Assembly: GCA_021613535.1 (NCBI GenBank)
Contig: CP075492.1
Coordinates: forward strand, 992,001-1,056,000
Length of the DNA: 64,000 nt
Direction of reading: 5' to 3'
Origin: Adineta vaga
Taxonomy: Eukaryota > Rotifera
The stretch's first letter is position 1. Every line of letters starts with the position of its first letter. This document shows positions 24,495 to 38,198 of the stretch, in pieces. The position numbers were made by a program, and so were the translations under genes. A model generated the notes under the pieces. That model worked only from the letters and a program-made list of their open reading frames with translations, was not told the DNA's origin and searched no databases.

Positions 24495-24572
24495 CTCATA
24501 TGACATCTATGTATTTCTTCTCTTTTCCTTGGCTGAAATGATCAGCGAATGAAATTTTTTTTCCGTTCTGTC
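24495..24572 (-). repeat. Right terminal inverted repeat of Merlin-type element
   Basis: Reverse complement of 23769-23847; outer end CCGTTCTGTC at 24563-24572. Confidence 0.85.
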
Positions 24573-24774
24573 GTTCTATTTCAATAGACGGTGTGTCTAA
24601 ACTGCACTTGTACCCAGTATTTTTCTGACTAATAAAACAATAAAGAAATGAAGAAGCATCGAATTTTATCCGAGAGAATGTGGATGAAACTGAAAATTAA
24701 TTATCTTCGAGCCAACATTCGCTAACAATAATACTTTAATAGAAAGCATCTTAGACTTAGACTATTAAATAAAC

Positions 24775-24833
24775 TAGGGTGGGTGTGGGTGTGTAGATGT
24801 GCGTGAAGAAAATATAGCCACACCCACCCCTCA
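24775..24833. repeat. Telomere-like hairpin element
   Basis: Left arm AGGGTGGGTGTGGGTGTG, spacer including GTGAAGAAAATATAG, right arm CCACACCCACCCCTCAA. Arms complementary over about 15 bp. Confidence 0.8.
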
Positions 24834-25179
24834 AAACATGAAACTATAGGAAAATTAACTATTGAGCCTCGTAATAAGAAACATTTTGTTTCGTCATTGT
24901 TATTCTCATAGAAAGGATTTAATTTTTTAATAATCATAATAGAATGCACCGAGCTTTTAACATGAACCTTAAAATCTTTCCTAATAGTGACACAAAATAT
25001 AAGGGGACATTTCATGATGATAAAAATTACTACTGAAAAAAACACACATTTTCAAAATAGCTGACACTTCATAATTTCTAGATTTTGATTTTGATCCTTC
25101 AATTGAAAAGAGCGCATCGATTTGATAACAAAATGGTAGTTTATTTTTGTTTAAATTGCTTCTCTGGCAGAAATTCAGA

Positions 25180-25288
25180 CAGGTGTGAGAGTGTGGGTGA
25201 GGATGAAAAAAGTGTATACAATTGTCTCAATTTTATCCATAACCACCTATTCCTGTAGCCATAGTCTGACTCATACCCACACCCTCAA
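25180..25288. repeat. Telomere-like hairpin element, long spacer
   Basis: Left arm AGGTGTGAGAGTGTGGGTGA, spacer of about 70 bp, right arm CATACCCACACCCTCAAA. Diverged or composite copy directly upstream of an NHL gene remnant. Confidence 0.65.
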
Positions 25289-25299
25289 ATTAATCGTCC

Positions 25300-25572
25300 T
25301 TCTCTTATCTATATTGATGATGAACAATCTGTTTATGTCACAGATTGGAAGAATCATCGTGTAATGAAATAGAAAAAAGATGCGAAAGAAGGAATTGTTG
25401 TGGCTGGAAGAAATGGTGAAGGAAAATATTTCAATCCATTATCTCATCCTGGTGATTTATTTATTGATCATCATGGTCAAATCTATGTATCAGATTGAGG
25501 AAATTATCGGGTAATGCGTTGGAGTGAAGACATGCGAAAAGGTGAAATTGTCGTTGGTGGTAATGGTCGATA
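25300..25572 (+). pseudogene. NHL-repeat remnant
   Basis: Translation gives PSLIYIDDEQSVYVTDWKNH then RVMK, a TAG, KKDAKEGIVVAGRNGEG, then HPGDLFIDHHGQIYVSD, a TGA, and GNYRVMRWSEDMRKG, then IVVGGNGR and a stop. That is about one and a half NHL blades. Both stops (25370-25372 and 25496-25498) replace positions that are normally Trp in these blades (KW, DWGN). The fragment lies between two telomere-like hairpins (25180-25288 and 25572-25629) and has no start or splice context, so it is a dead gene piece. Confidence 0.75.
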
Positions 25573-25629
25573 GAGGGAAGGATGGGTGTAAATGTGGGTG
25601 TCTCTTCTTCTCTCACCTACACTCTCATA
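25572..25629. repeat. Telomere-like hairpin element
   Basis: GAGGGAAGGATGGGTGTAAA, then TGTGGGTGTCTCTTCTTCTC, then TCACCTACACTCTCATA. Arms partly decayed, spacer CTCTTCTTCTC as in other copies. Directly abuts the NHL remnant. Confidence 0.65.
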
Positions 25630-25726
25630 GAACCCTAACAAAAAATAATACGATATAGAAGTTTATTTTAAAAGATTGATAATGAACAAAAAAACTAACT
25701 ATTACATATATTATAAATTATTTTGT

Positions 25727-26835
25727 TTATTCTTGGAATTTGATTGATTTAACATCTCGTATTAATGGACCAATTCGATTAGTTCGAGTTAATTGCGTTT
25801 GTTCTTGTATTCGAAGTTGAGTCATCCATCGTTTTGGAATGATTAATGAAAATAATTCTCGACGAAAACTTGGTGCTGTCAATGTGTAAACATAAAAAGT
25901 TAACTAAAATAATATGTGACAAAATACAATACAAAGTTATATAAAATATAAATTCTTACTGCATTGAATATAAATGTACCAAAACTACCCGTTGCTGTTA
26001 AAGCTAAACTTTCTGCTGCAATACGATATGATGATTTACCGGATTGTGGATCATATTGTGTTATTGTCATATAAACAAAAGTGCTTACAAATGGAAGTGC
26101 TGTTATAATGTATAAAATTACTTGTCCTATGAGCATAGTAGCAAGTTGAAGATCTCGATAACGTACATGAACTTTTTGACGACCAATTCGTGTTGAATTT
26201 TGTTTCAATCTCCATATAATCATTCCACTTAATGTACTCATTAGAATAGCTGGAGTTCCAAAATTAAATAAAAATAAAACTGTTGTATCAATTATTTTTC
26301 CTACTGGTGTTGAAGTTGTACATTGTCGAAGTTGAGGAAATGCATCATAAACTACTAAGACATAAATTGACAAACAAGCACAACTAGTAATAGTTATTAA
26401 CATAACTTTGAATGCTACACGTGTTCGACAGAATGATCGTTGTCGAACTGATTGTGAACATAATAAAAAACGATCTAAACATGCTAAAACTACACATGCT
26501 CGACTTGATAATTGAGAAGCAGTAAGTATATAGTAACGAATTTTACAATATACTGAATTGTATGTTAATGGATTAGTATTGGTAAAAAATGCAAGCATAC
26601 TAACAAATAAACCCCATGTTAAACAACATAAATTTGCCCATGAACTTGCATGAAAATAAATAGCACATGAATTTGTCCGCATTAAAGGACGAAGAAAAAT
26701 TGCAATATTCAATATACAACCAATCATACCAAATGTAAAAAGAATAGGTTGACCAAAGCGTTGTATTCCAACACGAGCAGTATTTAAATTAACTACAGCT
26801 GGATCGATGATTGTTGTCGTAAGATTATAATTCAT
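25727..26835 (-). CDS. Rhodopsin-like 7TM receptor (GPCR)
   Basis: Two exons: 26835-25960 and 25903-25727, with a 56-bp intron (donor GTAAGA, acceptor ATTTTAG) in phase 0, joining FGTFIFNA to LTFYVYTLTAPSFRREL. Seven hydrophobic segments are visible: GQPILFTFGMIGCILNIAIF (TM1), SWANLCCLTWGLFVSML (TM2), a CKIRYYI-containing TM3 with LACLDRFLL in the DRY position, VMLITITSCACLSIYVLVV (TM4), VLFLFNFGTPAILMSTL (TM5), TMLIGQVILYIITALPFVS (TM6), and TM7 across the splice. TM1 carries the conserved N (CILN). An N-terminal glycosylation site (NLT) precedes TM1. This belongs to the large orphan 7TM set typical of bdelloid genomes; the ligand is unknown. Complete and without internal stops. Confidence 0.85.
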
Positions 26836-28840
26836 ATTAAAGATTATTTAATTTATATTATAGATTGATTTTATATACGCCTGCAGAGTCAAACGATAAA
26901 ATGAATAGCTAAAGATTCAAAATATTAGAAAAAAAAGATTTTTCTAGAGGTTTGTTTTCTGTGGGTGTAGATGTTGTAAACAGATTTGAGATGCGCAAAA
27001 GATATTTTGAATATTTGTCTATATAACTTAATAAAACAAATTCTTATAAATACTTTGATACTATACTGATGAGTGTAAAGGAGTTTCGTACTTAGATTAA
27101 TGCACTTTAGAAGTAGAAACAAGAAAAAGAATGACTATTTTTACTTAATGAAAGACTCTTCGACTGAAGGAAATAATTATTAGCAAAGTTTGTGAATTGT
27201 GATTGATGCTATATTCAGTTGTAACTAATATGATAACTAATGAAATAAAAGGAAATAATTATTCTTTCATAATACTACCAATCAGTAAGTTGTGCAATGG
27301 AACGTAAAAGGTATAAAAAAACAAAGTTTTTTTCTTAAAAGTTTAAAATAAGGTGGAGAATCTACTCAAGTGCAATGAAGGAAATCTTTAAATGCGTATT
27401 TACATGTAACATTCTTTCTAATATAAGAAAAAGTAGGACATGTGAACAGTGTTAATTGAAAATGTTAACGTATTTAGGTGATTCTTTCATTAAAAAAAAG
27501 TGAGTAAAATGAAAAAATATTTTGTGAATAAGATTGTAGACTGATGATGATATTCACGATGATACTTACATCCTATATCTACAATAAATTATAAAAATAT
27601 ATTTCATCTAGCTGCTATGTTTGTACCGCAAAATATCTATTGTTAAAATCAATACCAATGCATTTAAATATTTTGCATTCAAATCAGATGTCGTTGTTTC
27701 TTGAAGTTGCTCATCTGAGTCAAATAAAGATATCATTTTTTCTTCTCGAGAAACTCATAATAAATTGTTGATTAGGTAATACAATAAGTCAACACTAACT
27801 GTCACAACCAAGATCAATATTGGTCTTTGCAATGATAATCATATCAATTGGATAACGTAATTCAAACCAATATTTATATTCACGATTGCTTTTTCGGCGT
27901 AGAATTACGCCAAGACGACTACCCTATCTTGAGGGTGTGGATGCGCATTTCTTCTTCATTGACGTCAACATTCATATCCACACCCAATATATATTCGTGA
28001 AGAATCCCATATTAGAAGAGATTTTGTTTCTGTATCAGATATAATTTTGAATAATAATAAAAATTATTTATGAAAAAGAAAAACAACAATGTTAAATATA
28101 TATCAGTTTAATAGATAAAAAGTTAAATAAATTAATAACGTTTAAATACAGGTAATATATCAATTGATCATATTAATAAATATTCATAATTATTTGTTTA
28201 TCATCATCATCATCATCATAATCATTAACCAACGTATTTCTTCAGTTGTCTTAGTCATTTTGTAGTCACATAAATCTAATAACTAAATACCAGTAGTTTC
28301 CTGTTTTTGTACATGATATTGATGTTTAAATATGGTGTGACTCACATCGTTGTGTTGCCTTGATAGCAATTGTAATTCTTATACATAAAAACAAAGAAAA
28401 AAGACAAGAGTTAATCAAATTTCTTGTATGTGTATGTGTTTTTCTATTACTATATTTTTTCCTCATCATACCTCTAAATTTATTTGCATATGCCTTATTT
28501 CATCTCTTACTCTCTCGAGGAAGTAATGTTTTTCAAAATAGTTCGATTGACGTCAATACTTTTGGAATGGATTTTATCCATGTGCATATGGTTCGTGAAT
28601 TATTTATCCTGAATACAATTACATATTTGTTCTACTTCATTATTTTTTTTATCGGAGAGTTTTCTTCTTCTTCTAAATCGTTTTTTTTGTCCAAGATTTC
28701 TCTCTATACACTATTTAAAAAGATAATTAGTAACAATATGTTTACACAGAAAATGTTCTTTGACGTCATTGAAAAGAAAGAAGGATATAAAGTAAAGAGA
28801 ACTATCAATCTCATTTCATTTCTTCATATTTCTGACAAAG
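26836..28840. other. 2-kb intergenic region
   Basis: AT-rich. Contains a telomere-like hairpin (27928-27987). Minus-strand ORFs here and the plus ORF at 28360-28854 are compositionally biased and carry no domain; the latter overlaps the true start of the polycystin-type gene in another frame. Confidence 0.45.
27928..27987. repeat. Telomere-like hairpin element
   Basis: ATCTTGAGGGTGTGGATGCG, spacer with CTTCTTCATTGACGTC, right arm ATCCACACCCAATA. Right terminus degenerate (CCAATA instead of CCTCAAGAT). Confidence 0.7.
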
Positions 28841-31800
28841 ATGTCAATTGGTGATTTGTTCTTATGGCTGATTCTGTTGAGTATTGGAGAAGCATCAAGT
28901 AAGTCATTGATTAGAAGAAGACTTCTTTGAGCAGTGCACATTATTGACATGAACTTTCATTCATGAGAAGTATACAAATGATCCCAGAAATAGCTGTAGG
29001 ACTAGATATCTTTTAGTTTCTACTTTAAGTTTCTGATGATGTATAAAAATGTATGTCTTATATAGATGTTTCATACAATCAACCAAAACTAGATCCTTAT
29101 GCAGTGTGGAATACAAATGCGCTTATTTTGACAAATTCAAGTATTGACAGCAATTTTACTCGTGGTCTTTTTGTTGATACGAATGACACAATCTATGTTG
29201 TTGATCTAACAAATAATCGAGTTGTGGTTTGGTTGAATAACAGTGTCAATCCAACAATAACAATATATGGCAATATGACCAAACCCTTAACTATCTTTGT
29301 AGCAACTAATGGCGACATGTTTATAAGTGATTTTGCTGTAAGTAATCAAACTCACAAATGGTCATTGAATGCAAATAGTAGTACTCCTGTGCTATCCCCT
29401 GGTTCAGCATGCTATGGGCTGTTTATTGATATCAATAACACGCTGTATTGTTCGTTGTATTTTGGGCATAAAATCGTTAAAAAATGGCTTGGTGACAATA
29501 ACGCATCATCAGTGATAACGGTTGCTGGAAACGGATCCAGTGGATCTGCGTTGAATCAGCTTTACACTCCTGAAGGAATCTTTGTCACTACTAATTTTGA
29601 TTTGTATGTAGCTGACTATAAAAACAACCGAATTCAGCTTTTTCAACCAGGTCAACTAGTTGGAACAACAATAGCAGGAAATTCATCGATAAATATCACA
29701 ATTACACTTAATGGACCTAATGCCGTCATCTTGGATGTTGATAATTATTTATTCATAACAGATGGTTCTAATAATCGAATTATCGGATCAGGGCCAAATG
29801 GTTTTCGATGCATCATCGGATGTTCGGGTTCATCGGGTAGTGAAATTAATCAACTGAAGGGTCCTTGGAATTTAGCTTTTGATAGTCATGGTAATCTATA
29901 TGCTAATGAATGGAGCACTAATCGTATTTTGAAATATACTTTATTGAATAACACTGCAGGTAAGAATTATTGAAAACTAAGAATAGATTATTCTTTCATC
30001 CTATTAAATCAACTTGTATAATCTTTGTTGAATTGTGATTTTCTATTTTTTAATGTTTTAGTGAAATCATATAACCAACCACGATTGTATGCAGATTCTA
30101 CGTGGAATCGAAAAGCAATTACGTTTGCTGATAGAAATTTAATTGGAAGACATCAATCAAACATTTTTATTGATACTAACAACTCAGTTTATATCGTTGA
30201 TAGACAAAATGGTCGAATTCAAATCTGGTTCAACAATACCACTAATCCAACACGCACAATATCGGCTGATTTACTCAATGCGAACTCTATATTTGTTGCA
30301 AATAATGGTGATATTTACATTGACAATGGCACTGTCAATGGTTCTGTTAATAAATGGACCATTACTACAAATAGTAGCATTCGCCCCATCATGTCTATTG
30401 ATTCATCTTGTCTTAGTCTCTTTATTGACAGAAGTGATACATTATACTGTTCATTATATGATCAAAATAAAGTTGTGAAAAAATGGCTCGGTGATAGTAC
30501 AATGATAGCAACAACAGTTGCTGGAAATGTTAATGACACCAGTGGAACATCTTCGTATGGACTATCTGGTCCACGCGGAATCTTTGTTAATGATAACTTT
30601 GATTTATATGTAGCTGATTCTAGAAATAATCGAATTCAATTGTTTCGATTGGGTCAATCGAATGGAATAACAGTTGCAGGAAAAACTTCAATAAATCTTA
30701 CAATTACATTGAATAAACCAACTGGAGTAACACTTGATATTGATAATTATTTATATATTGTAGACGGTGATAATCAACGGATAGTTGGATCAAGTCGAAA
30801 TGGTTTTCGATGTATAGTCGGATGTTCTCGCCGAGGTTGGTGGATGTGGCAATCATCATCAAAACCGGTTAGCATGGCTTTTGACAGCTGTGGGAATATA
30901 TATGTTGTCGATACAGGAATTGATTCTATTCAAACATATTCTTTATCGAAAACATCATGCAGTAAGTATAGTAAAAGTTGTTAGTCACTGCCGATAATGT
31001 TCATTATTACTTTTTTCTAGAACAAAACAAATGGATAACAACAGCTATGATAGCATCAACATCAAATCAAAGTAATTGTTTTCATATTACGAGAGATAAT
31101 AAAAACAAATCATTTATTTAAGGTTGTTCTGAACCAAATGTGACACTTATTCCTAATGCATCAATCATATCATCACCAAAACAATATCGTCGAAGTCAAG
31201 ATGTTTCTATTGTTTCATTTATCGAATTCAATTGTGATTATTCATTCACCATGATAACACAATGGACAATCAAAAATTGTACAAACATTTCATGTACACA
31301 TTCCATTTCATTAGATCCAACAATCAATACAAAAGCAAGTGAATTATACATTCCTGCAAATACACTTCCATATGGAATCTATAACTTCACTCTAACAGTT
31401 ACAATTCTTCACTTTTCGACAGTGTCATATGTTCTCATTGAGATAGTCAGATCTGACATTGTAGTTAATCTAATTCAACTAGGAACACCCATGATTACAA
31501 GTGGATATCAACAAAATCTTATCATTAATCCAGGAGCATATTCTCGTGATTTGGATGGATATACATTCAATGCTAGTGTGAGTTCTTCTCTATTTTTACA
31601 TAAATAATTCATCTCTATCTCTATGTGTATATTATTCGAACAGGAATGGAAATATAAATATTATTGTCGAATCTATGGTGTGTCAATGTTTCCACAATTT
31701 CAAAGTTCATTATTAACAATTGATGACATGAGAAATGATGCAATGAACCCATCATGTTTATCGAATCGAACAGGATGGAAATTTGATAGTTCAATCAATT

Positions 31801-34800
31801 CATCACTTCGAATTCTTTCTCATTCATTTCAATCGAATCGAACATATCAATTCATGGTCGTCATGGAAAACATTCAAAATCCATCAAGACAAGCAACTGG
31901 CTCTGTTCTTGTCAAAGTTGAGGAAACTCCTTCATCAACAATTGCTATTGGGTAAGTTTTTTTGCTATATGATTATGACTATGGAGATGAATATGTGATA
32001 TTTTAGTTGTGTAATATCGACAATGTGTGTTGCCAAGTCAGAATATCAACTTGTTAATCCTTCAACACAAGTTGCTCTCTATTCATTCTGTATAGAAGAG
32101 AATTGTTCCACGGTTGAAACTATACAATGGAAGGTGTATTATGGAATAAGAAATACATCAACAAATATCACTCAATGGTATTCCTTCAATCAAACAAATC
32201 TCTACGAAAATAGTTGGTTTTTCGGTACTAATACAATGAATTTTACATCAACAAATCAACTATTTTTAACATATTCTCAATGGACATTCTGGCGATTTGA
32301 AGTTGTCTACACATTCACATCAGGAATTAGTTCAAGTTCATTAGATTTTCTGATTAATCAGCCACCAAGCAATGGTTCATGCTCAATCGATCCTCTCAAT
32401 GGCATGACAACTACATTATTTGATCTGACATGTTCAGATTGGTTTGATAGTGATGGTATCAAAGATTATTTACTTTATAGTAAGTATTCATAAGACTATA
32501 TTGAAGAATTCCGTCTCCTATGAATATTTAGTTTGGACAAATGATCGATCAAAACAAACTCTCATTTTATATTCATCAATTTCAAGATTTCAAGTTCAAT
32601 TTCCATCTGGTGATGAGCCAACTTATGAAATTCATTTGATTATTGAAATTCGTGATGAATATGATTGTCTGACAACCTATAATATGACATCACCGATTTC
32701 AATTCAACCAGATTCGATTGAAATGAAAGAGTTTATCAATGGTGTTCAAAATACATCCAATTTGAATGTGTTCAATAATCTATTTGCTCAATCACTTGGA
32801 AGTGAAAATCAAAATGTTGTTGGACAAGTGATCACCTTAATTTCAAATGAATTCAACAAAATCAATGATGAACAAATAGCGAAAGCTATTTTTAGTAAGT
32901 TCTTTTCAATGAATTGTTATTATTATTATTATTGTTTTCTTTTGATTTAGATGGAATATCATCAACAAGTATTTCGATCTCGCCATTGGAAAATTCCAAT
33001 AATTCACAACAAGTAAATTACTTTCTTTTTGTTTTTATTTCAATAGAATAATCTATTGGTTTATCTCTGTCATAGAATTTAGTACCATTGAATGTGTCAG
33101 CGTTGAATGAGTACAAGGACGAAATCAATTCTTATGCACAAGTTCGAGAATATTTGATCGAGTTTATTCCAAATCTACCAATCACAACTTCGAAAAGTAT
33201 TCAACTACAAGCATCAGCAATTGTACAATTGACTAAAGCAACCAATCAATTAACAAGAAATACTTTAGTAAGATTCATTTTCTTTCAAAAATCTTCTATT
33301 ATTCAATTTATCCGATAATACAGACAATTGCAATAGATCGATGTCATCAGTTAACAAAGACACTATATTCATTGGCAAGACAAATATCACCAGAGGATAC
33401 TTATGCCGCTGCCACTCAGCTAATTCAATGTGCAACAAATTTGTTAACAGTAAGAAATTTATCTCGATCGTATATTAAATATAAATACATGATCTATTCT
33501 ATAGGCTGTGAATGGTCCAGCAAGAGAGAATGATAGTGTTAGATGTTGATTTTTCACGTGCAACATCCTTTCCTCAAGACTATGATACTGATTTAGAACT
33601 GCCATGGTCAAATCTGAGTGAGATTTCGATCTAGTTAAATTAGTCTTTTTTTTATTTTACTTTGTTCGTAGATCTATTTGCTGATGGAAATGACTTTTCA
33701 TGGTCAACTATCGAAAAGAATCGAAATCATTATTATCAACAACAACTATCGAATGACATAATTTCGAAAACAAACGAAATGATCTCTCTACTAACTTCAT
33801 GTTTGAATATTAATTTGAATGTTGAACAGAATTTTGTTGTTAACACATCACAAGTATTTATGTTATTGGAAAGAAAATCCTTTCAATCCCTATTGAACAA
33901 ACAAATCAAACCAGTTGCAAATGCACAAATCAATCTTCCATCAATTTTTCAAACCAATCTCAACAATAATCAAACAATTCTCATTCGAGTAAAGTTCATA
34001 CGTTTTCATTGATTTTTGAAATTCTGAATTTGTTGTTTGTAGTCAATGATGGAACCACTCTCACCTGCTGGTCAATCTCAATCGAATACAAATCTTTCTA
34101 CATCGATTTCATTGACAATTCTCGATGACAATGGACAAGATATCCCGATCAAAACAAGTGACAACAATTCCATTGAAATCATTATTCCTCGAGATGTAAA
34201 TCTTATTATGCCATCGATGATCTTATATAATGTCACTTCGATCAATACAACTGATGATTATCATTATCATCATCATCAACTATTTTATTATCATTATTTC
34301 AATATCACTACTTCTCTACCAATATCAGTTCATCTCGAAATTCATCCATTGAATATGAACTTGTCTTATTTATTAATTTCTAGATTTGATGGAATACCAC
34401 AATTGAATAGTTCAATCAATCAAATCGATAGTTGGACACTTCTCTGTCCTTCTGCTTTGACAAATCAAAATGTTTATACATATTTCTATGATAATCAACA
34501 AACATTCAATCATCATTCATTGGTCATTGGATTACGTGAACTTGATTCTATTAGTTATTGTTCAAATTCATTATTTATCAACCAACCACCGATATCTGAT
34601 GAAATGTACAATTTTACAGCAAATTATCAATTACGAGTGTACACATCTGGTTGTTATTATCTTGATAATACGAATGAATGGAAAGCAGATGGATTAACTG
34701 TTGGATTATTGACAAATCATTATCAAACACAATGTTATTCAAAACATTTGACTAAATTTACTGGTAGTTTCAATGTTTTACCTCAACCAGTCAATTGGCA

Positions 34801-37800
34801 ATATGTTTTTGCTAATGCTGATTTTACTCGTAATAAAACCATTTATTTAACAATCATTTGTGTTTCAATAATCTATATCATATTGATTATCTATGCTCGT
34901 CATTATGATAAGAAAGATTTACAAAAGTTAGGTGTAACACCATTACCTGATAATCATTCATCTGATCAATATTATTATCAAATCATTGTTTTCACGGGTC
35001 AACGTAAAGATGCTGGAACAAAGTCAAATGTTCATTTCATATTATATGGTATTGATGATCAAACATCAGTTCGAACATTTGCCGATCCTCATCGTCGAAT
35101 TCTTCAACGTGGTGGTATTGATGCTTTTATTATGTCGGTACCAAAGTCATTGGGTTTGTTGAATTGTATTCGTATTTGGCATGATAATAGTGGTAAAAGT
35201 TCAGCATCTTGGTTTCTGAAATATCTCATCATTCGTGATCTACAAACTATGGAAAAATTTCATTTCATTGCACAACGATGGTTTGCTGTAGAAAAAGATG
35301 ATGGAAAAGTAAAGTATCTTTCATTGTACAAATGTTAAATCGCAATTTTAATTTTTTATCATAGATCGAACATCTTTTACCAGTTGCTGGTGTAACAGAA
35401 AAAAGTGATTTTTCGTATATTTTATCGAAAAAAGCATATCATAGTATTTCGGATGGTCATTTATGGTTTTCAATCTTTTCTCGACCACCTTCGAATCGCT
35501 TCACACGTGTTCAACGATGTACTTGCTGCTTTGTTTTTTTGCTTGTGTCAATGTTTTTGAACATCATGTACTATGACTTACAGAATGAAGCAAAAATGAA
35601 CGCGAGCATATCATTCGAACAGGTAGATGCACTTTATTAATACATGATTTTGTAGAATAATATTAAATGATTTTAGATCATTATTGGTGTGATTGTCGAA
35701 GTGTTTTCATTGATTCCAAGTCTTTTATTGATACAAATCTTTCGTCGACTTCGTTCTCGTGATAGATCACTTTCACCATTACGCAAAATCTTCTACGAAA
35801 TTAATCCTTCGTTAATAAAGGAAGAAGCGAAAACAAAGACAAAAAAGCAACCATTTACATTTCCTTGGTGGTTTATATTTATTACCTATGGTCTGTGCTT
35901 TCTGTTAGTGATAACATCGATCTTCTTTCTCATTGTTCGTGGAATTGAATTTGGTGATGTGAAAACTCAGAAATGGTTAATATCGATTCTCAGTGGATTT
36001 TTCTCATCAATTCTGTTCACCCAACCATTGAAGGTAAGGTTGAAAAGTTGAAAAAAAAAGAAAATGTTGTTGATTATTATGTTGCGGTAGATTGTTGCAT
36101 TGATGATCGTATTTGCATTCTTCTGTCGAAAATCTCAAGATGATCGAGAAGCCATGGAATATTTAGATGAAAATGAGTTGTATCTTGATCGAGACGAAGA
36201 ATATCTTCATGACAACAATTCATTACTAATTGACCCTCGTCCAACAATCAAACATACACGTTTAACTGATACAGAAGTTGTATCGGCACGTCAACGTCGA
36301 TTGAAAGAAATACAAATGTGGTCAATTCTTCGAGAATCATTTCTCTATCTCATCTTTTTCTCTACTCTTTCTGTTCTAATTTATTCTCAAACTCAATTCA
36401 ACTCATTTCTTCAAGTAGATCATCTACGAAAATATCTTTTCAATTCACGACAGTCTGATCTCGATTATAATCAAGTTTGTTTGTTTCTATATTTATTTCT
36501 CTTCAATTGATATCATCAATAAAATATCTTTTAGATTTCAAGTCAATCAGACTATTGGTCATGGTTGAAAGAGAGTTTTGCTGAGAATATTCGTGCACAA
36601 CAATGGTACAATGATGATCCACCTCGAAATCTGAGTGGATTTATGAATGACAAAACAAATCGTTTACTTGGATGGATCACAATGCGACAATTACGTGTCA
36701 AAACTCATTTATGTTCACCAATGCGAAATCTCAATTTCATATGTCAATATGATTATAATTCTCAAACTGAACAAACCAATTCATTTGATCCCGGATGGAT
36801 CGATCAAACACAAATCAATTCCAATTCAATATTTAATCAAGCCTTTCAATACAAATCTAAAGATGACTTAGATACATATCCCATCAGTGGAAAATTCGGT
36901 CGATATGGTGATGGTGGTTATGTATATGAATTTCGTGGTCGATTATCTGATATTCAAATGAATTTAACAAAACTTCATGAATATCAATGGATTGATGATC
37001 AAACACGAGCGATTATAATTCAACTGAGTTTATACAATCCAAATGCTCAACTATTTACTTCAATTATTCTACTAACTGAATTTTTATCCACAGGTGGAGT
37101 TGTAACACAATCAACAATTGAATCTATTCAATTCTATGGTAACAACTTTCTTTTTTTCTATAATCGAATAATTCTTCTTATACTTTCATTTTAGCATTCA
37201 CATCATTGAGTCAATTGATTTGTTTGATTATTTTCACGATATTTATTCTATATTTGATAATCAAACAAATTCAACTAAAATGGAAAGCATTCACTCAATT
37301 CTGGTCAATAATTGATATTGTTATCATTATTTGTTCATGGGTAGGTGTTGGAATGTATATTTGGCGATATATTGAATATTGTCGTATTGGAAAATTATTT
37401 GCTAAAACTAATGGATATACTTATATTAATCTACAATTATTAACATATATTAATGAAATTATGAGATATATGTTTAGTTTTTGTTGTTTTTTTGGTACAA
37501 TCAAATTTATTCGTTTATGTCGATATAATTATCGAGTTTATTTATTCATTGAAACACTTCGAATAGCTGTAAAAGAACTGATTCCATTTTCAATGATGTT
37601 TTCAATAGTATTTCTGTCATTCAATTTCTTATTTTATTTCTTATTTGTATCGAAACTTGAAGCATGTGCAACATTTTTACAAACAACACAAATGTTATTT
37701 GAAATGATATTGATGCAATTTGATGGTGATGGATTAGTAAATGCAGCTGCCTTTCTTGCACCATTTTGTTTCAGTTTATTTATATTTGTTGTGGTATTCA

Positions 37801-38198
37801 CATGTTTATCAATGTTCTTAACAATTGTTAATCAAAGTTTCGCGAAGGCGAAACAAAATGGAGATAATGTTGAACATATTTATTCATTTATATTCAATCG
37901 ATTTTTACAGTGGACAGGTATAGGAGATGAAATAATGTAAAGAAAATGATTGAAGATTGATGTTGCTTTTAGGTTTGAAAGAATTAGATGATGTTGAAAA
38001 ATATGATGTATCACTACGACAAGAATATTTTGATCCAATTATACATTTTCCAGAGAAAATGGATCAGTTATTGGAAGCATTGAATCAGGTAAATATCTTT
38101 TGTTGATTTTGTTTGGTGTACATTGGAGAATCGTTTTTGTATTTTATTTTTAGGTTTATATGAGTCAAAAGACAGAAAAAGAAGAAATAATTATTTAA
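28841..38198 (+). CDS. Polycystin-1-like protein: NHL, REJ, GPS, PLAT, channel (21 exons)
   Basis: Exons read by eye: 28841-28898 (signal peptide, MSIGDLFLWLILLSIGEAS); 29066-29959 and 30062-30961 (two homologous NHL-repeat exons); 31021-31071; 31123-31577; 31644-31951; 32007-32479; 32532-32894; 32951-33012; 33076-33267; 33324-33449; 33505-33617; 33672-33988; 34043-35308; 35365-35622; 35677-36033; 36091-36474; 36535-37138; 37195-37917; 37973-38088; 38154-38198. Exons 5-13 form a REJ-type ectodomain. Exon 14 has the GPS (CYSKHLTKFTG), TM1 (IYLTIICVSIIYIILIIY) and PLAT domain (YYQIIVFTGQRKDAGTKS). Exons 15-17 give more TM helices. Exons 18-19 hold the polycystin extracellular domain and channel core (FNFLFYFLFVSK, MILMQFDGDG). 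Summed exon length is 8065 nt, one more than a multiple of 3. The extra base lies near 33520 in exon 12, where AVNGP must join QERMIVLDVDF. Most introns are 50-60 bp. Probably a membrane mechanosensor or ligand-gated channel. NHL blades in place of PKD repeats are notable. Confidence 0.85.

Larger units (their letters stand above)
23769..24572 (+). mobile_element. Merlin/ISXO2-type DNA transposon, short copy
   Basis: Terminal inverted repeats of about 78 bp bound the element. The left, 23769-23847, begins GACAGAACGGGAAAAAAATT; the right, 24495-24572, is its near-perfect reverse complement (ends CCGTTCTGTC). Between them lies a remnant of an ISXO2-like transposase. At about 0.8 kb the element is too short to encode a whole transposase, so it is an internally deleted, non-autonomous copy. 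I could not see a clear 8-9 bp target duplication in the flanks. Confidence 0.85.

Noticed and set aside
28360-28854. 164-codon plus-strand ORF upstream of the polycystin-type gene
   Set aside because: Low-complexity Phe/Ile/Leu/Ser translation with no domain; it overlaps the true start and signal peptide (28841) in another frame.
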